The notes: generated from the sequence alone by a model not told the origin. DNA of 64,000 nt from Phycisphaerales bacterium (GCA_029260395.1 JAJDDJ010000001.1:595681-659680); one strand, 5' to 3'. Positions 9,068-17,853 are shown, numbered from the stretch's first letter. A program made the numbers and translations.

Positions 9068-10663
9068 TCACACGCCCAGTTTCTCAGCAAGGAAATCGCC
9101 CACCTTGTCGAGGCCCATCCGCTCCTGGCTGAGCGTGTCGCGGTCACGCACCGTCACCGTCTGGTCGGTCATCGTGTCGCCATCGATCGTGAAGCAGAAT
9201 GGGCACCCCGCCTCGTCCATCCGCGCGTACCGCTTGCCGATGGATTGCTTCTCATCAAACTCGATCGCTCCAAGCCGCCCGAACCGCTGGTGCAGCTCAG
9301 CGCGCAGTTTCTCGGCGACCTCCGGCATGCCGTCCTTCTTGACGAGCGGGAACACCCCCGCCTTGATCGGGCTCAGCCGCGGGTGCAGCTTCATCACCAC
9401 GCCGCTGGGACGCTCTGGGTCAGGCGTGAACGCCTCGCACAGCACCGCCAGCACGCCGCGATCGAGGCCCGCGCTGGGCTCGATCACATGCGGCAGGTAC
9501 CACTCGCCCTTGGGCTGCCCGTTGGGGAGCAGCTCGCCTCGAGTCGTATCGTGGTACTCCATCTTCTTCTTCGAGTGCTCCTGGTGCTGCTTGAGGTCGA
9601 AGTTCGTCCGGTCGGCGATGCCCTCAAGCTCGCCGTAGCCCGGGGCCGTGAACGGGAACCGGTACTCGATGTCGCTCGTGCCAGCGCCCTCCTTGGCGTA
9701 GTGGGCCAGCTCATCGCGGTCGTGCTCGCGCAGAATCAGGTTCTCGCCCTTGAGCCCCATCGACTCCCACCACGCCATCCGCCAATCGCGCCAGAATTCG
9801 TACCACGCCTTCGCCTCGTCCGGGTGGCAGAAGAACTCGATCTCCATCTGCTCGAACTCACGGCTGCGGAACGTGAAGTTGCGGGGCGTCACCTCGTTGC
9901 GGAACGCCTTGCCCGTCTGCGCGATCCCAAACGGCACGCCCACCCGCGTTGTATCCACCACGTTCTTGAAGTTGATGAAGATTCCCTGCGCTGTCTCCGG
10001 GCGGAGGTACGCCTTGTCAATCTCCGCATCGCCCGTCGCGCCCAGCACCGTCTTGAACATCAGGTTGAACGCACGGGGAGGGGTGAGCGTGCCGACCTCT
10101 TTGGCATCGGGTCCGACGGTAATCGCGAGTTCGGCGTTTCCCAATTCAGTCAACGCGCAGGTGTCGATCTCCGCGTCGCTGAGCGCTCGCTTCTTGTATC
10201 TGTCGAGCTTCTTGCGGGCCGAGGCATAGGAGGCGTCGTCGTTCTCGATATACGCGTAGATCTGGCCTTCCGTGTCACCCTTCTCCCCCAGGCACTTCAG
10301 ATGATCCGCTCGGTACCGGCTCTTCGTCTCCCGGCAATCCACCATCGGGTCGTTGAAGCCCCCGACGTGGCCGCTCGCTTCCCACACCTTGGGGTTCTGG
10401 ATGATGCACGTATCCACCGGCACAATGCGCACGGGCTTGCCGTCGGGGCCGGGTTTGCCGCCGCACCCGAGCATGACCACATCGTTCCACCACGCATCGC
10501 GCAGGTTCTTCTTGAGCTGCGAGCCCAGCGGGCCGTAGTCCCAAAAACCGTTGACGCCGCCGTAGATCTCGCTCGCCTGGTAGATGAACCCCCGGCGTTT
10601 GCACAACGCCATGATGTCGTCCATCGATTTCACATCGCACGCGTCGGTCGCGTTGTCTGCCAT
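9068..10663 (-). CDS. glyS: Glycine--tRNA ligase, single-chain (alpha2) type
   Basis: Charges tRNA-Gly with glycine in the cytoplasm. It is the dimeric class II enzyme, not the alpha2beta2 form. Class II motif 2 (FRNEVTPRNFTFRSREFEQ) and motif 3 (EPSAGLDRGVLAVL) are intact, and the N-terminal block GGVNGFWDYGPLG is the usual GlyRS signature. The C-terminal anticodon-binding domain includes the LSPIKAGVFPLVKKDG stretch. At 531 residues it is slightly longer than typical bacterial versions (about 460-510) because of an insertion around residues 100-180. The ATG at 10663 is chosen because AAGGAG sits 6 bases upstream; longer frames run into the terminator of the next gene. Confidence 0.96.
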   Translation of the reverse strand: MADNATDACDVKSMDDIMALCKRRGFIYQASEIYGGVNGFWDYGPLGSQLKKNLRDAWWNDVVMLGCGGKPGPDGKPVRIVPVDTCIIQNPKVWEASGHVGGFNDPMVDCRETKSRYRADHLKCLGEKGDTEGQIYAYIENDDASYASARKKLDRYKKRALSDAEIDTCALTELGNAELAITVGPDAKEVGTLTPPRAFNLMFKTVLGATGDAEIDKAYLRPETAQGIFINFKNVVDTTRVGVPFGIAQTGKAFRNEVTPRNFTFRSREFEQMEIEFFCHPDEAKAWYEFWRDWRMAWWESMGLKGENLILREHDRDELAHYAKEGAGTSDIEYRFPFTAPGYGELEGIADRTNFDLKQHQEHSKKKMEYHDTTRGELLPNGQPKGEWYLPHVIEPSAGLDRGVLAVLCEAFTPDPERPSGVVMKLHPRLSPIKAGVFPLVKKDGMPEVAEKLRAELHQRFGRLGAIEFDEKQSIGKRYARMDEAGCPFCFTIDGDTMTDQTVTVRDRDTLSQERMGLDKVGDFLAEKLGV

Positions 10664-10809
10664 CGCTCGCTCCTTGGCTCTCCCGCATCTCTGCTCAGAT
10701 GGGTGTTCGGGATGGCCGATCGGGTTCATCGTCCTGCAGGCCGCGATCATAGCGGCGAGTGAGCCTCTTCTTTGGCGACACCGACTTGTGCCGTGTGTGT
10801 CTGCGCACG

Positions 10810-10842
10810 AAAACAGCCCCTCGATCTGCATCGAGAGGCTGA
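10810..10842 (-). terminator. Terminator of the downstream PEP-CTERM gene
   Basis: Read on the minus strand: CAGCC-TCTCGAT-GCAG-ATCGAGGGGCTG followed by TTTT. It lies 35 bases after the stop of the 199-aa PEP-CTERM gene and upstream of glyS. Confidence 0.75.
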
Positions 10843-10877
10843 GAAAGAAGCTTACGAGTGATCAGCTCACTGCCGAA

Positions 10878-11477
10878 TCACCGGCGGCGGCGGCTCAGAG
10901 CAAGCCCGCTCAGACCGAGCACCGCTGCACCCGTTGGGCTGGGGACCGCCTCGAACGCCACTTCCGCAAACCCGTACAGCCGCGAGCCGTGGTTCTCCGT
11001 GATGGTGAACCGCACGCGGGACACGCCATCGACCGGCGCGAAGAGGTAGCTCTGCGCCACCGCGATGTCGCGCTCAGCGCTCAGCCCGGTCAGCTCACCC
11101 AGCAGGGCGTCTCCAGCATCGAAGAACGCCAGGTTGAACATCCGAACCCCGTAGAACGGGTCATCGGCGATGTTGTTCGACCGGTGGTTCCAAAGGTGCA
11201 GGGTGCCGATCGTGACCGGTAAATCAAAGAACAGATCCGCCGTGACCGGGGTAGCCGGGTCCCGCTGAGTCGTCCAGTGGTTGTGGGTCGCGTAGTCGGC
11301 GTGCGCATCAGCGGGCCCGAAACCCGCCGGCAGCCCCGAGCCATCGATCGCGTTACCGATGTCGTACGACCCGCTGAACGTGCTCGACGCCGTCGCGGAA
11401 TCGGGCTGAAAGAGCTGCGCGTGCCCGGTGGCTGCCACCCCAGCAACGATCGCCGCTGCTCCCATCTGCTTGATCAT
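10878..11477 (-). CDS. PEP-CTERM-type secreted protein with discoidin-like body, 199 aa
   Basis: Starts MIKQMGAAAIVAG with a signal peptide cleaved near GHAQ. The body resembles an F5/8 type C (discoidin) jelly roll: an opening segment on an object with changed identity (SGSYDIGNAIDGS), then beta strands including GTLHLWNH and a near-terminal ITENHGSRLYGFAEVAFE block, as in carbohydrate-binding discoidin domains. The C-terminus (AVPSPTGAAVLGLSGLALSRRRR) is a PEP-CTERM variant reading Pro-Ser-Pro. The ATG at 11477 follows an AGAGAGGGA site almost identical to that of the other PEP-CTERM genes here. It probably binds an extracellular glycan, which is an inference from the fold. Confidence 0.8.
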   Translation of the reverse strand: MIKQMGAAAIVAGVAATGHAQLFQPDSATASSTFSGSYDIGNAIDGSGLPAGFGPADAHADYATHNHWTTQRDPATPVTADLFFDLPVTIGTLHLWNHRSNNIADDPFYGVRMFNLAFFDAGDALLGELTGLSAERDIAVAQSYLFAPVDGVSRVRFTITENHGSRLYGFAEVAFEAVPSPTGAAVLGLSGLALSRRRR

Positions 11478-11627
11478 GCTGATCCCTCTCTGAACCGTGT
11501 CTGGACCCACTCGGGCCGTGCCACCTAACAACTTGCCTTCAAGGAACATGCGTCACAGCCGGCAGCGTGCCAGCGATTTCAGCGGCATTCTGCTGGCCAT
11601 CTGAGTTCTGGCTCTCGCCGAACCCGA

Positions 11628-12302
11628 TCATCCCCCAAGCAGTCGCCCGAGCACGTCCCGCCAGCCGATCGATTCCGCCTTGGCTTCCGCCTGCGCCTCG
11701 ATCTCCTCCATCGGGGTCAGCGTCGGCGGCGCGACCAGCGCGATCTCGCCATCGCCATCCACCGGTGCAAGCGAGAGCGCCCCGCTGCCCGTCACGCTCA
11801 CCGCCCACCGGCCCTCGCCCAGCGACCGGTACACCGCCTTGCCGTACCCGCTGCCGTCCATGCTCCATTGCACGTCCGCGACCGCCGGGTCGATGATGAC
11901 CGCTTCGCTCGGCCTGGTGTCCGCATCAAACACCCGGCGAATCCACACCCGACCTTCGATCACCACGAAGTCCACATAGATCTCGCCGCTCGGGTCGTAG
12001 GGCGTTTCGATCCGTTTGCGTTCGCCCATCGCGTCGCGCACGATCACGGCCAGCGTGAGCTGTCCGCCGTCTGCCCCGCGTTCGACCAGCAGTTCGGTCA
12101 CCGCCGACTGCCGCACCGCCACGTTGTACCGATCGACGAGCCCGGTGTAGTTCGTGCTCAGCTCGCCCAGCCGTTCGCGGTAGATCTCGCCCTGCGCCTG
12201 CGTGCGCGCGAGTTCGAGCCCGAAAAGCCCGGCGATGCCGCACGCCGCCAAGACCGCTACCGCGGGAAGCGCCCGCCCCAATACAATGGCCATCATCTTC
12301 AT
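11628..12302 (-). CDS. Unknown single-pass membrane protein, 224 aa
   Basis: Not recognised. After MKMMAIVLGRALP a single hydrophobic segment (about residues 8-28) acts as membrane anchor or signal, followed by a predicted amphipathic helix (ARTQAQGEIYRERLGELS) and then a beta-rich domain with many Val/Ile/Arg alternations. The C-terminus is an acidic, Ala/Glu-rich helix (PMEEIEAQAEAKAES). It lies just downstream of fabF on the same strand. The start was set at the ATG before the hydrophobic segment; there is no convincing ribosome site. Confidence 0.6.
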   Translation of the reverse strand: MKMMAIVLGRALPAVAVLAACGIAGLFGLELARTQAQGEIYRERLGELSTNYTGLVDRYNVAVRQSAVTELLVERGADGGQLTLAVIVRDAMGERKRIETPYDPSGEIYVDFVVIEGRVWIRRVFDADTRPSEAVIIDPAVADVQWSMDGSGYGKAVYRSLGEGRWAVSVTGSGALSLAPVDGDGEIALVAPPTLTPMEEIEAQAEAKAESIGWRDVLGRLLGG

Positions 12303-12373
12303 GCCAGCAGTATCGTCGCAAACGGCCCGGGCTGCACACAAGACCGGCGATCGACCTCTTGACTGCTCCACAA

Positions 12374-13711
12374 CTAGCTTCGGAACCGCCGAACCACCAG
12401 TGAGTCGTTCTGCCCGCCGAACCCGAAGCTGTTGCTCAGGCAGACCTCAACCCCGCCCCGGGCGTTCATGTCGCGAGCCTCGTTGGCGATCACGTCGAGG
12501 TCGCATGCGGGGTCCTGCTCGCTCACGTTGATCGTCGGCGGCAGCCACCCCGTCGCGATCGCCTGCACGCACGCGATCAGCTCAACCGCGCCCGCGGCCT
12601 GAATCAGATGGCCCATCATCGACTTGATCGAACTCACCGCGAGCCCGGCCGATTGCTCACCGAACAGCCGCTTGATGGCCCGCGTCTCGACCGTGTCGTT
12701 CTCTTTGGTGCCCGTGCCGTGCGCCGAGATGTAGTCCACCGCCGGCCTGCCATCCGCCCGCGGCTTCTCAGGGTCGAGCCCCGCCTGCCGCATGGCGCTG
12801 GCCATGGCGAGCCTCGCGCCCTCGCCATCGGGGTGCATGTCCGTGATGCGGAACGCATCCGCCGACGAACCAAAGCCCGCGATCTCAGCAAGAACCGTCG
12901 CGCCCCGCGCCTGCGCGTGCTCCAGCGATTCCAGCACCAGGATCCCAGCGCCCTCGCCCATTACAAACCCGTCGCGTGTGCGATCAAAAGGTCTGGCAGC
13001 GCGCGAGGGATCGTCCCGCCGCGTGCTCATCGCCGTCAGACGCATGAACCCCGTCATGCCCAACGGGTGCAGCATCGAGTGGCACCCGCCCGCGAGCATC
13101 ATGTCGGCATCGCCCCGGCGGATAATCGCAGCGGCTTCACCGACTGCCTGCGTGCTCGCTGCGCACGCGGTCATGCAGTTCATCGCGGGGCCCATCGCTC
13201 CGACCAGCTCGGCGACGTGCGCCACCGCGACGTTGGGCTCCTGCTCGATTTCCTTGGCCGGGGTCATGAGCGACATCGCCGACTGCGCCCACCGCACCGG
13301 ATCGCTCTGCCGCTTGTCCGCGTCCCACCCCGCCAAGTTCATTGCCACCATACTCGTGTAGTCGGGCGTGCCCTCGCCCGCGCCCAGGTACACCCCCACG
13401 CGCCGCCGCTGGAGGTCATCGAGCGTCCCAAGCCCGGCCTGCTTCCACGCCTGCTGCGCGCTGGCCATCGCAAACAGCGTGCTCTTGCCAGCGCCGGCGT
13501 GCGCACGCAGCTGCTCTGCCGTCAGGTGCTCCTCGGCCACAAATCCCTTGACCTCCGCGCCGAAGTTCGTCGAAAACTGCTGGGCCTCGAACCCCCCGAT
13601 CGGGCCGACCGCGCTGCGCCCCGCGAGCAATCCCGCCCACGTCTGCGCAGCGGTATGCCCTAGCGGCGTGACCGCGCCCTGCCCCGTGATGACCACCCGG
13701 CGCGTACTCAT
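12374..13711 (-). CDS. fabF: 3-oxoacyl-[acyl-carrier-protein] synthase II
   Basis: Condenses malonyl-ACP with acyl-ACP in fatty-acid (or polyketide) elongation. The full catalytic set of KAS II is visible: Cys183 (MTACAAS), His331 (SAHGTGT), Lys363 and His368 (KSMMGHLIQAAGAVE), plus the closing GFGGQN loop. At 445 residues it is slightly longer than E. coli FabF (413), mostly through a segment near residues 110-150. Its ATG overlaps the stop of the GxxExxY gene (ATGA), so the two are translationally coupled. A second, catalytically altered KAS homologue begins the same operon. This arrangement recalls KSalpha/KSbeta pairs of type II polyketide synthases, but no acyl carrier protein gene is present nearby. 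It may therefore be the house FabF or a specialised paralogue. Confidence 0.93.
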   Translation of the reverse strand: MSTRRVVITGQGAVTPLGHTAAQTWAGLLAGRSAVGPIGGFEAQQFSTNFGAEVKGFVAEEHLTAEQLRAHAGAGKSTLFAMASAQQAWKQAGLGTLDDLQRRRVGVYLGAGEGTPDYTSMVAMNLAGWDADKRQSDPVRWAQSAMSLMTPAKEIEQEPNVAVAHVAELVGAMGPAMNCMTACAASTQAVGEAAAIIRRGDADMMLAGGCHSMLHPLGMTGFMRLTAMSTRRDDPSRAARPFDRTRDGFVMGEGAGILVLESLEHAQARGATVLAEIAGFGSSADAFRITDMHPDGEGARLAMASAMRQAGLDPEKPRADGRPAVDYISAHGTGTKENDTVETRAIKRLFGEQSAGLAVSSIKSMMGHLIQAAGAVELIACVQAIATGWLPPTINVSEQDPACDLDVIANEARDMNARGGVEVCLSNSFGFGGQNDSLVVRRFRS

Positions 13712-14229
13712 CCCGAGTTGTCCTCATCCCCGTCGTCGTCTTCGTACTCGTCGTCGCGAGGGTTGAGCTTGTCGTAGTTGAGCACGCGCACTAGGCCGTC
13801 TTTGAGCCGGCGCTCGCCGAAGTTCACGATCAGCCCAAGCTCGCAGTCCGCCGCACGCAGTTGTGCGCGCAGCCGGTTGCGCTCGCCAGCACCGACCTCG
13901 CCAACCCGAGCCAGCACCTCAACCAAGAACCGCCCGCCCACGTACAGCGTGGCCACGGTGTGCCCCACGATGTCGCCGTCAAAGTCGATTTCGAACGAGT
14001 GGTCTCGCTCGTAGCTCACGCCTTCCTCGTCCAGCTCCAGGCACAGCGCCTTGAGGTACACGTCCGCCTCGTAGCCCGGCCCGAGGATTTTGTGCACCTC
14101 GATGCCGCACCCGATCACCTTTCGGCTCATCTCGGTCAGCGCCGGGTCCAGGTCGCTCAGTTGCACGCCCCGCCGTTCACCACCACCGCCCCCACCACTG
14201 CCACCGCGTCCGCCTTGTCTGTTGTGCAT
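13708..14229 (-). CDS. GxxExxY family protein, 173 aa
   Basis: A small protein family of unknown function, widespread in environmental bacteria and often considered related to PD-(D/E)XK nucleases. Family marks visible are GCGIEVHKILGPGYE, the DVYLKAL helix, the central strand LVEVLA and the closing GLIVNFG. The usual Glu-x-Lys of the central strand reads Glu-Val-Leu here, so the putative catalytic lysine is missing. A Gly/Arg-rich N-terminal tail precedes the domain. The ATG at 14229 has a perfect AGGAGG 6 bases upstream. It sits between two ketoacyl synthase genes and overlaps the second by 4 bases, an unusual neighbourhood for this family. Confidence 0.75.
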   Translation of the reverse strand: MHNRQGGRGGSGGGGGGERRGVQLSDLDPALTEMSRKVIGCGIEVHKILGPGYEADVYLKALCLELDEEGVSYERDHSFEIDFDGDIVGHTVATLYVGGRFLVEVLARVGEVGAGERNRLRAQLRAADCELGLIVNFGERRLKDGLVRVLNYDKLNPRDDEYEDDDGDEDNSG

Positions 14230-14277
14230 GCCCGTCCTCCTGTCTAGAAGTGTGTAGAAATCCAAAGCCCCGTGCGT

Positions 14278-15648
14278 TCAGTTGTTCGCCGCCCGTAACA
14301 CCACCGCTGCGTTCTGCCCGCCCATCGAGGTCGAGCACACCAGCACCGTGCGGAACTTCGCCCCGCGCGAGGCGCACGCCCCGGCGTCCAACCCCTCCGC
14401 TGGGTTCGAACCGTGCAGCCTTGCGGGCAGCCGTTGTTCACTTAGCATCTTGGCCCCCACCGCCAGTTGCAGCGCCCCGCCGCCCGCCATGCACTCGCCC
14501 ACGAAGGGCCGCGTGGTGACCATCGGGATCGATGCCAGCCGGTCGCTGAAGACCGCGTGCAGCGCGCCCGCCTCGGCGGTATCAAGCCACGCCACGCCCA
14601 TCGCCGCAGGCACGATCGCATCGACATCACCAGCGCGCACACCAGCGTCGGCCAGCGCCGCCTCGATCGCGACGACCAAGCCTTCGTTCACTTCGGGTGG
14701 CTCGCCATCGCCAACGCCCGCCATCGCCAGCCCCGACTGGCCCGCGCCAAAGCCCGCGACTTCCGCGTAGACCTTGCCGTCGCGCGCACGCGCCTCGTCC
14801 ATCGCTTCGAGGATTACCACCGACCCCCCCTCGCCCAGCAGGCCGCCAGTGGCCGAAGGATCAAACGGCTTGCAGAACGCCAGCGCGTCCGTGCTGTCGC
14901 CCGTCGCAGCGAGCCGCTTAGCCAGGTGCATCCGCGCCATCGCCATCAGGTTCAGCTTGTCCTCGGCGCCGCCCGCAAAGCACGCCTCGGCATCGCCCCG
15001 TTCAATGACCCGCGCCGCCTCGCCCGCGCTGAGCAGCCCGCTGGCCTCACCGCACGTCAGCGTGTTGCTCGGGCCCTCGGCCCCGTGCAGAATCGTCACG
15101 TGGCACGCCAGCATGTTTGGCAGGTACTTGAGCAACCAGAGCGGCTGAAGGTTCACCATGGCCCCGCCGCTGCCCGGCTCAGCGCCCGTTTCGCTGCCCC
15201 ACCGCGCCCAGCTGAAGCGCTCGGTCCCATCCTCCTCTACGAGGCTGGTCGTCAGCGCGATGCTCAGCTCGGTCGTGTCCGCTGCGATCAGCCCCGCGCC
15301 GATCTGGCACCCGAGCCTGCCCGCTGGGTACGTCAGCTCGGCGCCATCGCCCGCGCCGGCCTTGGTCACCAGGCCCGCATCCGCCACCGCCTCAGCCGCC
15401 GCTGCCACCGCCAGCTCGATGTCCCGGGCCATCACCTTGACCGCCTTGCGGTACGTCTTGGGCACGTGGTCGCGGGCGGTAAAGCCCCGGACCTCGCCGC
15501 CAAGCCTGGAAGCAAAGCCGCTGGGATCAAACCGCTCGATCGGCCCCAGCCCGCTTCGACCCTCGACCATGCCCGCCCACAGGGCATCCATCCCGACGCC
15601 CAGCGCCGAGACCGCCCCGATGCCCGTTATCGCCACCTTTCGACGCAT
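14278..15648 (-). CDS. Ketoacyl synthase homologue lacking catalytic His/Lys (KSbeta/CLF-like)
   Basis: Thiolase-fold KAS protein of 456 residues. The nucleophile is kept (Cys199 in NTLTCGEAS), as are the GDAEACFAGGAED and CSTSMGGQNAA blocks. The residues that decarboxylate malonyl-ACP are gone. The His-Gly-Thr motif is replaced by PAAMGVA (Ala348 at the His position), and the Lys...Gly-His motif reads TTRPFVGEC (Arg380 for Lys, Glu385 for His). It cannot be a normal condensing enzyme. It may be a structural partner of the intact FabF two genes downstream, like the chain-length factor of type II polyketide synthases, although those usually lose the Cys instead. The ATG start is preferred over an upstream TTG; the ribosome site is weak. 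It is probably the first gene of a three-gene operon. Confidence 0.85.
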   Translation of the reverse strand: MRRKVAITGIGAVSALGVGMDALWAGMVEGRSGLGPIERFDPSGFASRLGGEVRGFTARDHVPKTYRKAVKVMARDIELAVAAAAEAVADAGLVTKAGAGDGAELTYPAGRLGCQIGAGLIAADTTELSIALTTSLVEEDGTERFSWARWGSETGAEPGSGGAMVNLQPLWLLKYLPNMLACHVTILHGAEGPSNTLTCGEASGLLSAGEAARVIERGDAEACFAGGAEDKLNLMAMARMHLAKRLAATGDSTDALAFCKPFDPSATGGLLGEGGSVVILEAMDEARARDGKVYAEVAGFGAGQSGLAMAGVGDGEPPEVNEGLVVAIEAALADAGVRAGDVDAIVPAAMGVAWLDTAEAGALHAVFSDRLASIPMVTTRPFVGECMAGGGALQLAVGAKMLSEQRLPARLHGSNPAEGLDAGACASRGAKFRTVLVCSTSMGGQNAAVVLRAANN

Positions 15649-15699
15649 GCGCCGCCAGTGTAGAGCCAGCAATCCCGCTCAGCCGATACCCCGTGACAC

Positions 15700-16206
15700 A
15701 TGGGCCGACCGATGTTCAACCTGCCCAGCCCCAGCTGGCTGTTCCTGATTGCGGGGTTCGCCCTGCTGGCAGCCACCGTCATTCTGCCCGCTCAGGCCGA
15801 CCTGCGCGAGGTCCTCTGGCACCGCGACCGGGCCCTGGCCTCCGAAGCGATTCAGCATGAACGCTTCTCTCGCCACCATCGGTACTTGGCTGCGGTGCAA
15901 TCGAGGGATCCCACCGTGGTCCGCTCGCTCGTGCTCACCCAGCTTCGCGAGCTGCCCGAGGGTCGGAGCCCCCTCGTCGGCAGCGGATTCACCATCGACC
16001 AGCTCCCCGATGCGAACGTGCTCGACGATCTAAACCCGCCTCAGGCCGACCCCCCGCCGCCACCCCAAGCACGCTCGCTGCTCGAAAGCCTGACCACCAG
16101 CCGCGAGCATCGGCCGTGGCTGATCGTGGTATCGATGCTGCTGCTGCTCACCGGGCTATTGCCGCCGAGCCAGCCTCTCAGCCAGACCCGCGATCGGCCC
16201 GTCTGA
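15700..16206 (+). CDS. Unknown protein with two transmembrane segments, 168 aa
   Basis: Not recognised. A hydrophobic helix near the N-terminus (WLFLIAGFALLAATVIL, residues 13-29) is followed by a charged helical stretch with Asp, Glu, Arg and His (REVLWHRDRALASEAIQ), a Pro-rich linker (PPQADPPPPPQ), and a second hydrophobic helix (WLIVVSMLLLLTGLL) near the C-terminus. The middle is therefore probably on one side of the membrane. It is divergent from the ketoacyl synthase operon and 44 bases upstream of rnpA. Confidence 0.65.
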   Translation: MGRPMFNLPSPSWLFLIAGFALLAATVILPAQADLREVLWHRDRALASEAIQHERFSRHHRYLAAVQSRDPTVVRSLVLTQLRELPEGRSPLVGSGFTIDQLPDANVLDDLNPPQADPPPPPQARSLLESLTTSREHRPWLIVVSMLLLLTGLLPPSQPLSQTRDRPV

Positions 16207-16250
16207 CGCAGGTTGCCCGATCGCCATCCGCTGGTTCATACCCTTGAGCC

Positions 16251-16679
16251 TTGCCAGGTGAAGCCGCCCAACCCGAAGCCACCCCGCCCGAGCATCCGCC
16301 CCGGCTGGTCTTTCGCCGGTGCCACCGCCTCTCGGGTTCAGCCCAGTTCGACCGCGTCTTCAAGACAGGGCTCCGCAAGGCCGCGGGCCCGCTGCTGGTG
16401 CTGGCTGCCCCCAACGGCTTGCCCCACCATCGCTTAGGTCTCTCGATCGGCAAGCGCGTCGGGGGTGCTGTCCGTAGGGCGAGGGTCAAACGCCACCTGC
16501 GAGAGGCCTTCCGCCTGAGTCGATCTGAGCTTCCAACGGCCCCCGGCGACGCGATCGGCTACGACTGGGTCATCGCGGCCCGCCCTCACGAAGCCATGCC
16601 GACCGAGCGGTACCAGGAGTTGTTCACCACGCTTGCGGCCCGAGTGAGCCGGGAGTGGCACAAGCGGGAGGCCCGATGA
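16251..16679 (+). CDS. rnpA: Ribonuclease P protein component
   Basis: Protein subunit of RNase P, which removes the 5' leader of pre-tRNA together with the RNA subunit. The family signature is clear: the opening RRCHRLSGSAQFDRVFKTG, the conserved GLSIGKRVGGAVRRARVK region and the RNR-type helix RVKRHLREAFR, then a final YQELFTTLAARV helix. The frame starts with TTG; the exact start is uncertain because the family begins about 17 residues in. The usual upstream neighbour rpmH (ribosomal protein L34) is not adjacent. Its stop overlaps the yidD start (ATGA). Confidence 0.92.
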   Translation: MPGEAAQPEATPPEHPPRLVFRRCHRLSGSAQFDRVFKTGLRKAAGPLLVLAAPNGLPHHRLGLSIGKRVGGAVRRARVKRHLREAFRLSRSELPTAPGDAIGYDWVIAARPHEAMPTERYQELFTTLAARVSREWHKREAR

Positions 16680-17062
16680 TCCTCCCCGAGAACACGCCCG
16701 ATCGCCCGCCGGCATCAAGGCCCAGTCCAGGCCCCTCGCTGTTCGGCAGACTCGCGAGCCTGCCATTTGTTGCGGTCATTCTGCTCTACCGGCTGCTGCT
16801 GAGCCCCATCATGGGCGGTCAGTGCCGATTCGAGCCTTCGTGCAGCAAATACGGGCTCGAGGCCTACCGCCGGCATGGGCCGTTTCGCGGCTCGTGGCTC
16901 ACGATCGGCCGCATCTTCCGCTGCCAGCCGTTCGCCAAGGGCGGCTACGACCCCGTGCCCCTGTGGGGCATGCCCCGCGAGCCAACGATCGTCGCCCAGG
17001 TCGGCAAGCCTGGCAAAGGCGAAAGCGGAACTTACGAAGATTCGCCGGGCCCAGCCCGATAG
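16676..17062 (+). CDS. yidD: Membrane protein insertion efficiency factor YidD
   Basis: A small amphipathic protein thought to help YidC insert inner-membrane proteins. The core motif is intact: YRLLLSPIMGGQCRFEPSCS, then YGLEAYRRHG and a closing CQPFAKGGYDPVP. The N-terminus is Pro/Ser-rich and the C-terminus extends about 30 residues beyond the core. The ATG overlaps the rnpA stop, with GGGAGG 5 bases upstream, which fixes the start. rnpA-yidD is the conserved order in most bacteria; yidC would normally follow but does not here. Confidence 0.93.
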   Translation: MILPENTPDRPPASRPSPGPSLFGRLASLPFVAVILLYRLLLSPIMGGQCRFEPSCSKYGLEAYRRHGPFRGSWLTIGRIFRCQPFAKGGYDPVPLWGMPREPTIVAQVGKPGKGESGTYEDSPGPAR

Positions 17063-17139
17063 AGCAATCGGTGCGCTCTACGGTGACCTCGGCGATGAGC
17101 CTCACGCCGGCCGGGGGGCCCGGCCGATCAGGAGCAGCG

Positions 17140-17757
17140 ATGAGCCGACTGCCCGCCGCAGAGCGAAGAACCCAACTGCTCGACTGCGCTGCCAACCTGT
17201 TTGCGCAGAGTGGCTACGCGCGCTCCACGACCGCCGAGCTGGCCCGGGCTGCGGGCGTGACCGAGCCGATCATCTATCGCCACTTCAAGTCCAAGCGAGA
17301 CCTGTTTGTCGCGCTCATTCGGAGGACCGGGGAACAGACCCTCGAACGCTGGAAACAGCACCTCGCGGGTGCCGACGACCCCGCTGAGCGCCTCAAGCGC
17401 CTCATCGGCGACAACCCGATGGTCACGGGCGACGGCAAGCAGGGCTACCGCGTGTTCCTGCAGGCGATCAGCGAGGTCGGCCACGAGCCCGCCATCCGTG
17501 AGGCCCTTGAAGACCACATCCGGAAGCTGCACGACTTTCTCCAGACCGAGCTTCAGCGGGCCCAGGACAACCGCCGGGTCACCAGCCGATTCAGCCCCGA
17601 CCTCATCGCGTGGCTGCTGATCTACTCGGGCCTGGGCTACGGCGTGAGTTCCGCGATGGAGATCCCCGGCCACGGCATCGATGCCTCCAGCGGCACCCAC
17701 GTGCAGGAAGTCATCGCTCGAATCCTTATCGGTCGGGGCGGCGACGGGGCCGGCTGA
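17140..17757 (+). CDS. TetR/AcrR family transcriptional regulator
   Basis: A 205-residue repressor-type protein. The N-terminal helix-turn-helix is typical (LLDCAANLFAQSGYARST, then TAELARAAGVTEPIIYRHF and KSKRDLF). The C-terminal ligand domain is all helical and includes a hydrophobic dimer helix (AWLLIYSGLGYGVSSAM). The ATG is preferred over an upstream ATG at 17095 because GGAG lies 5 bases before it. The ligand and targets cannot be read from sequence; the following cysteine desulfurase gene, 97 bases away, is a possible but untested target. Confidence 0.9.
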   Translation: MSRLPAAERRTQLLDCAANLFAQSGYARSTTAELARAAGVTEPIIYRHFKSKRDLFVALIRRTGEQTLERWKQHLAGADDPAERLKRLIGDNPMVTGDGKQGYRVFLQAISEVGHEPAIREALEDHIRKLHDFLQTELQRAQDNRRVTSRFSPDLIAWLLIYSGLGYGVSSAMEIPGHGIDASSGTHVQEVIARILIGRGGDGAG

Positions 17758-17853
17758 GATCGCGGTCTGCGTTCGCTTGGCCGCGTCCAATGTCTATTTT
17801 GTTGACAAAGCAATGCTCGCTTCGCACCCCCACCATCAGCTAAACTCGCTGCT

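Noticed and set aside
8924..10762. 612-residue plus-strand frame opposite glyS
   Set aside because: Antisense to glyS, whose class II motifs are intact; no motif in the shadow.
10664..10831. Longer start for glyS
   Set aside because: It would run through the terminator of the next gene; the ATG at 10663 has AAGGAG at the right distance.
16822..17139. N-terminal extension of the TetR regulator overlapping yidD
   Set aside because: The longer frame only overlaps yidD in another frame; an ATG at 17140 has a good ribosome site and leaves the full helix-turn-helix.
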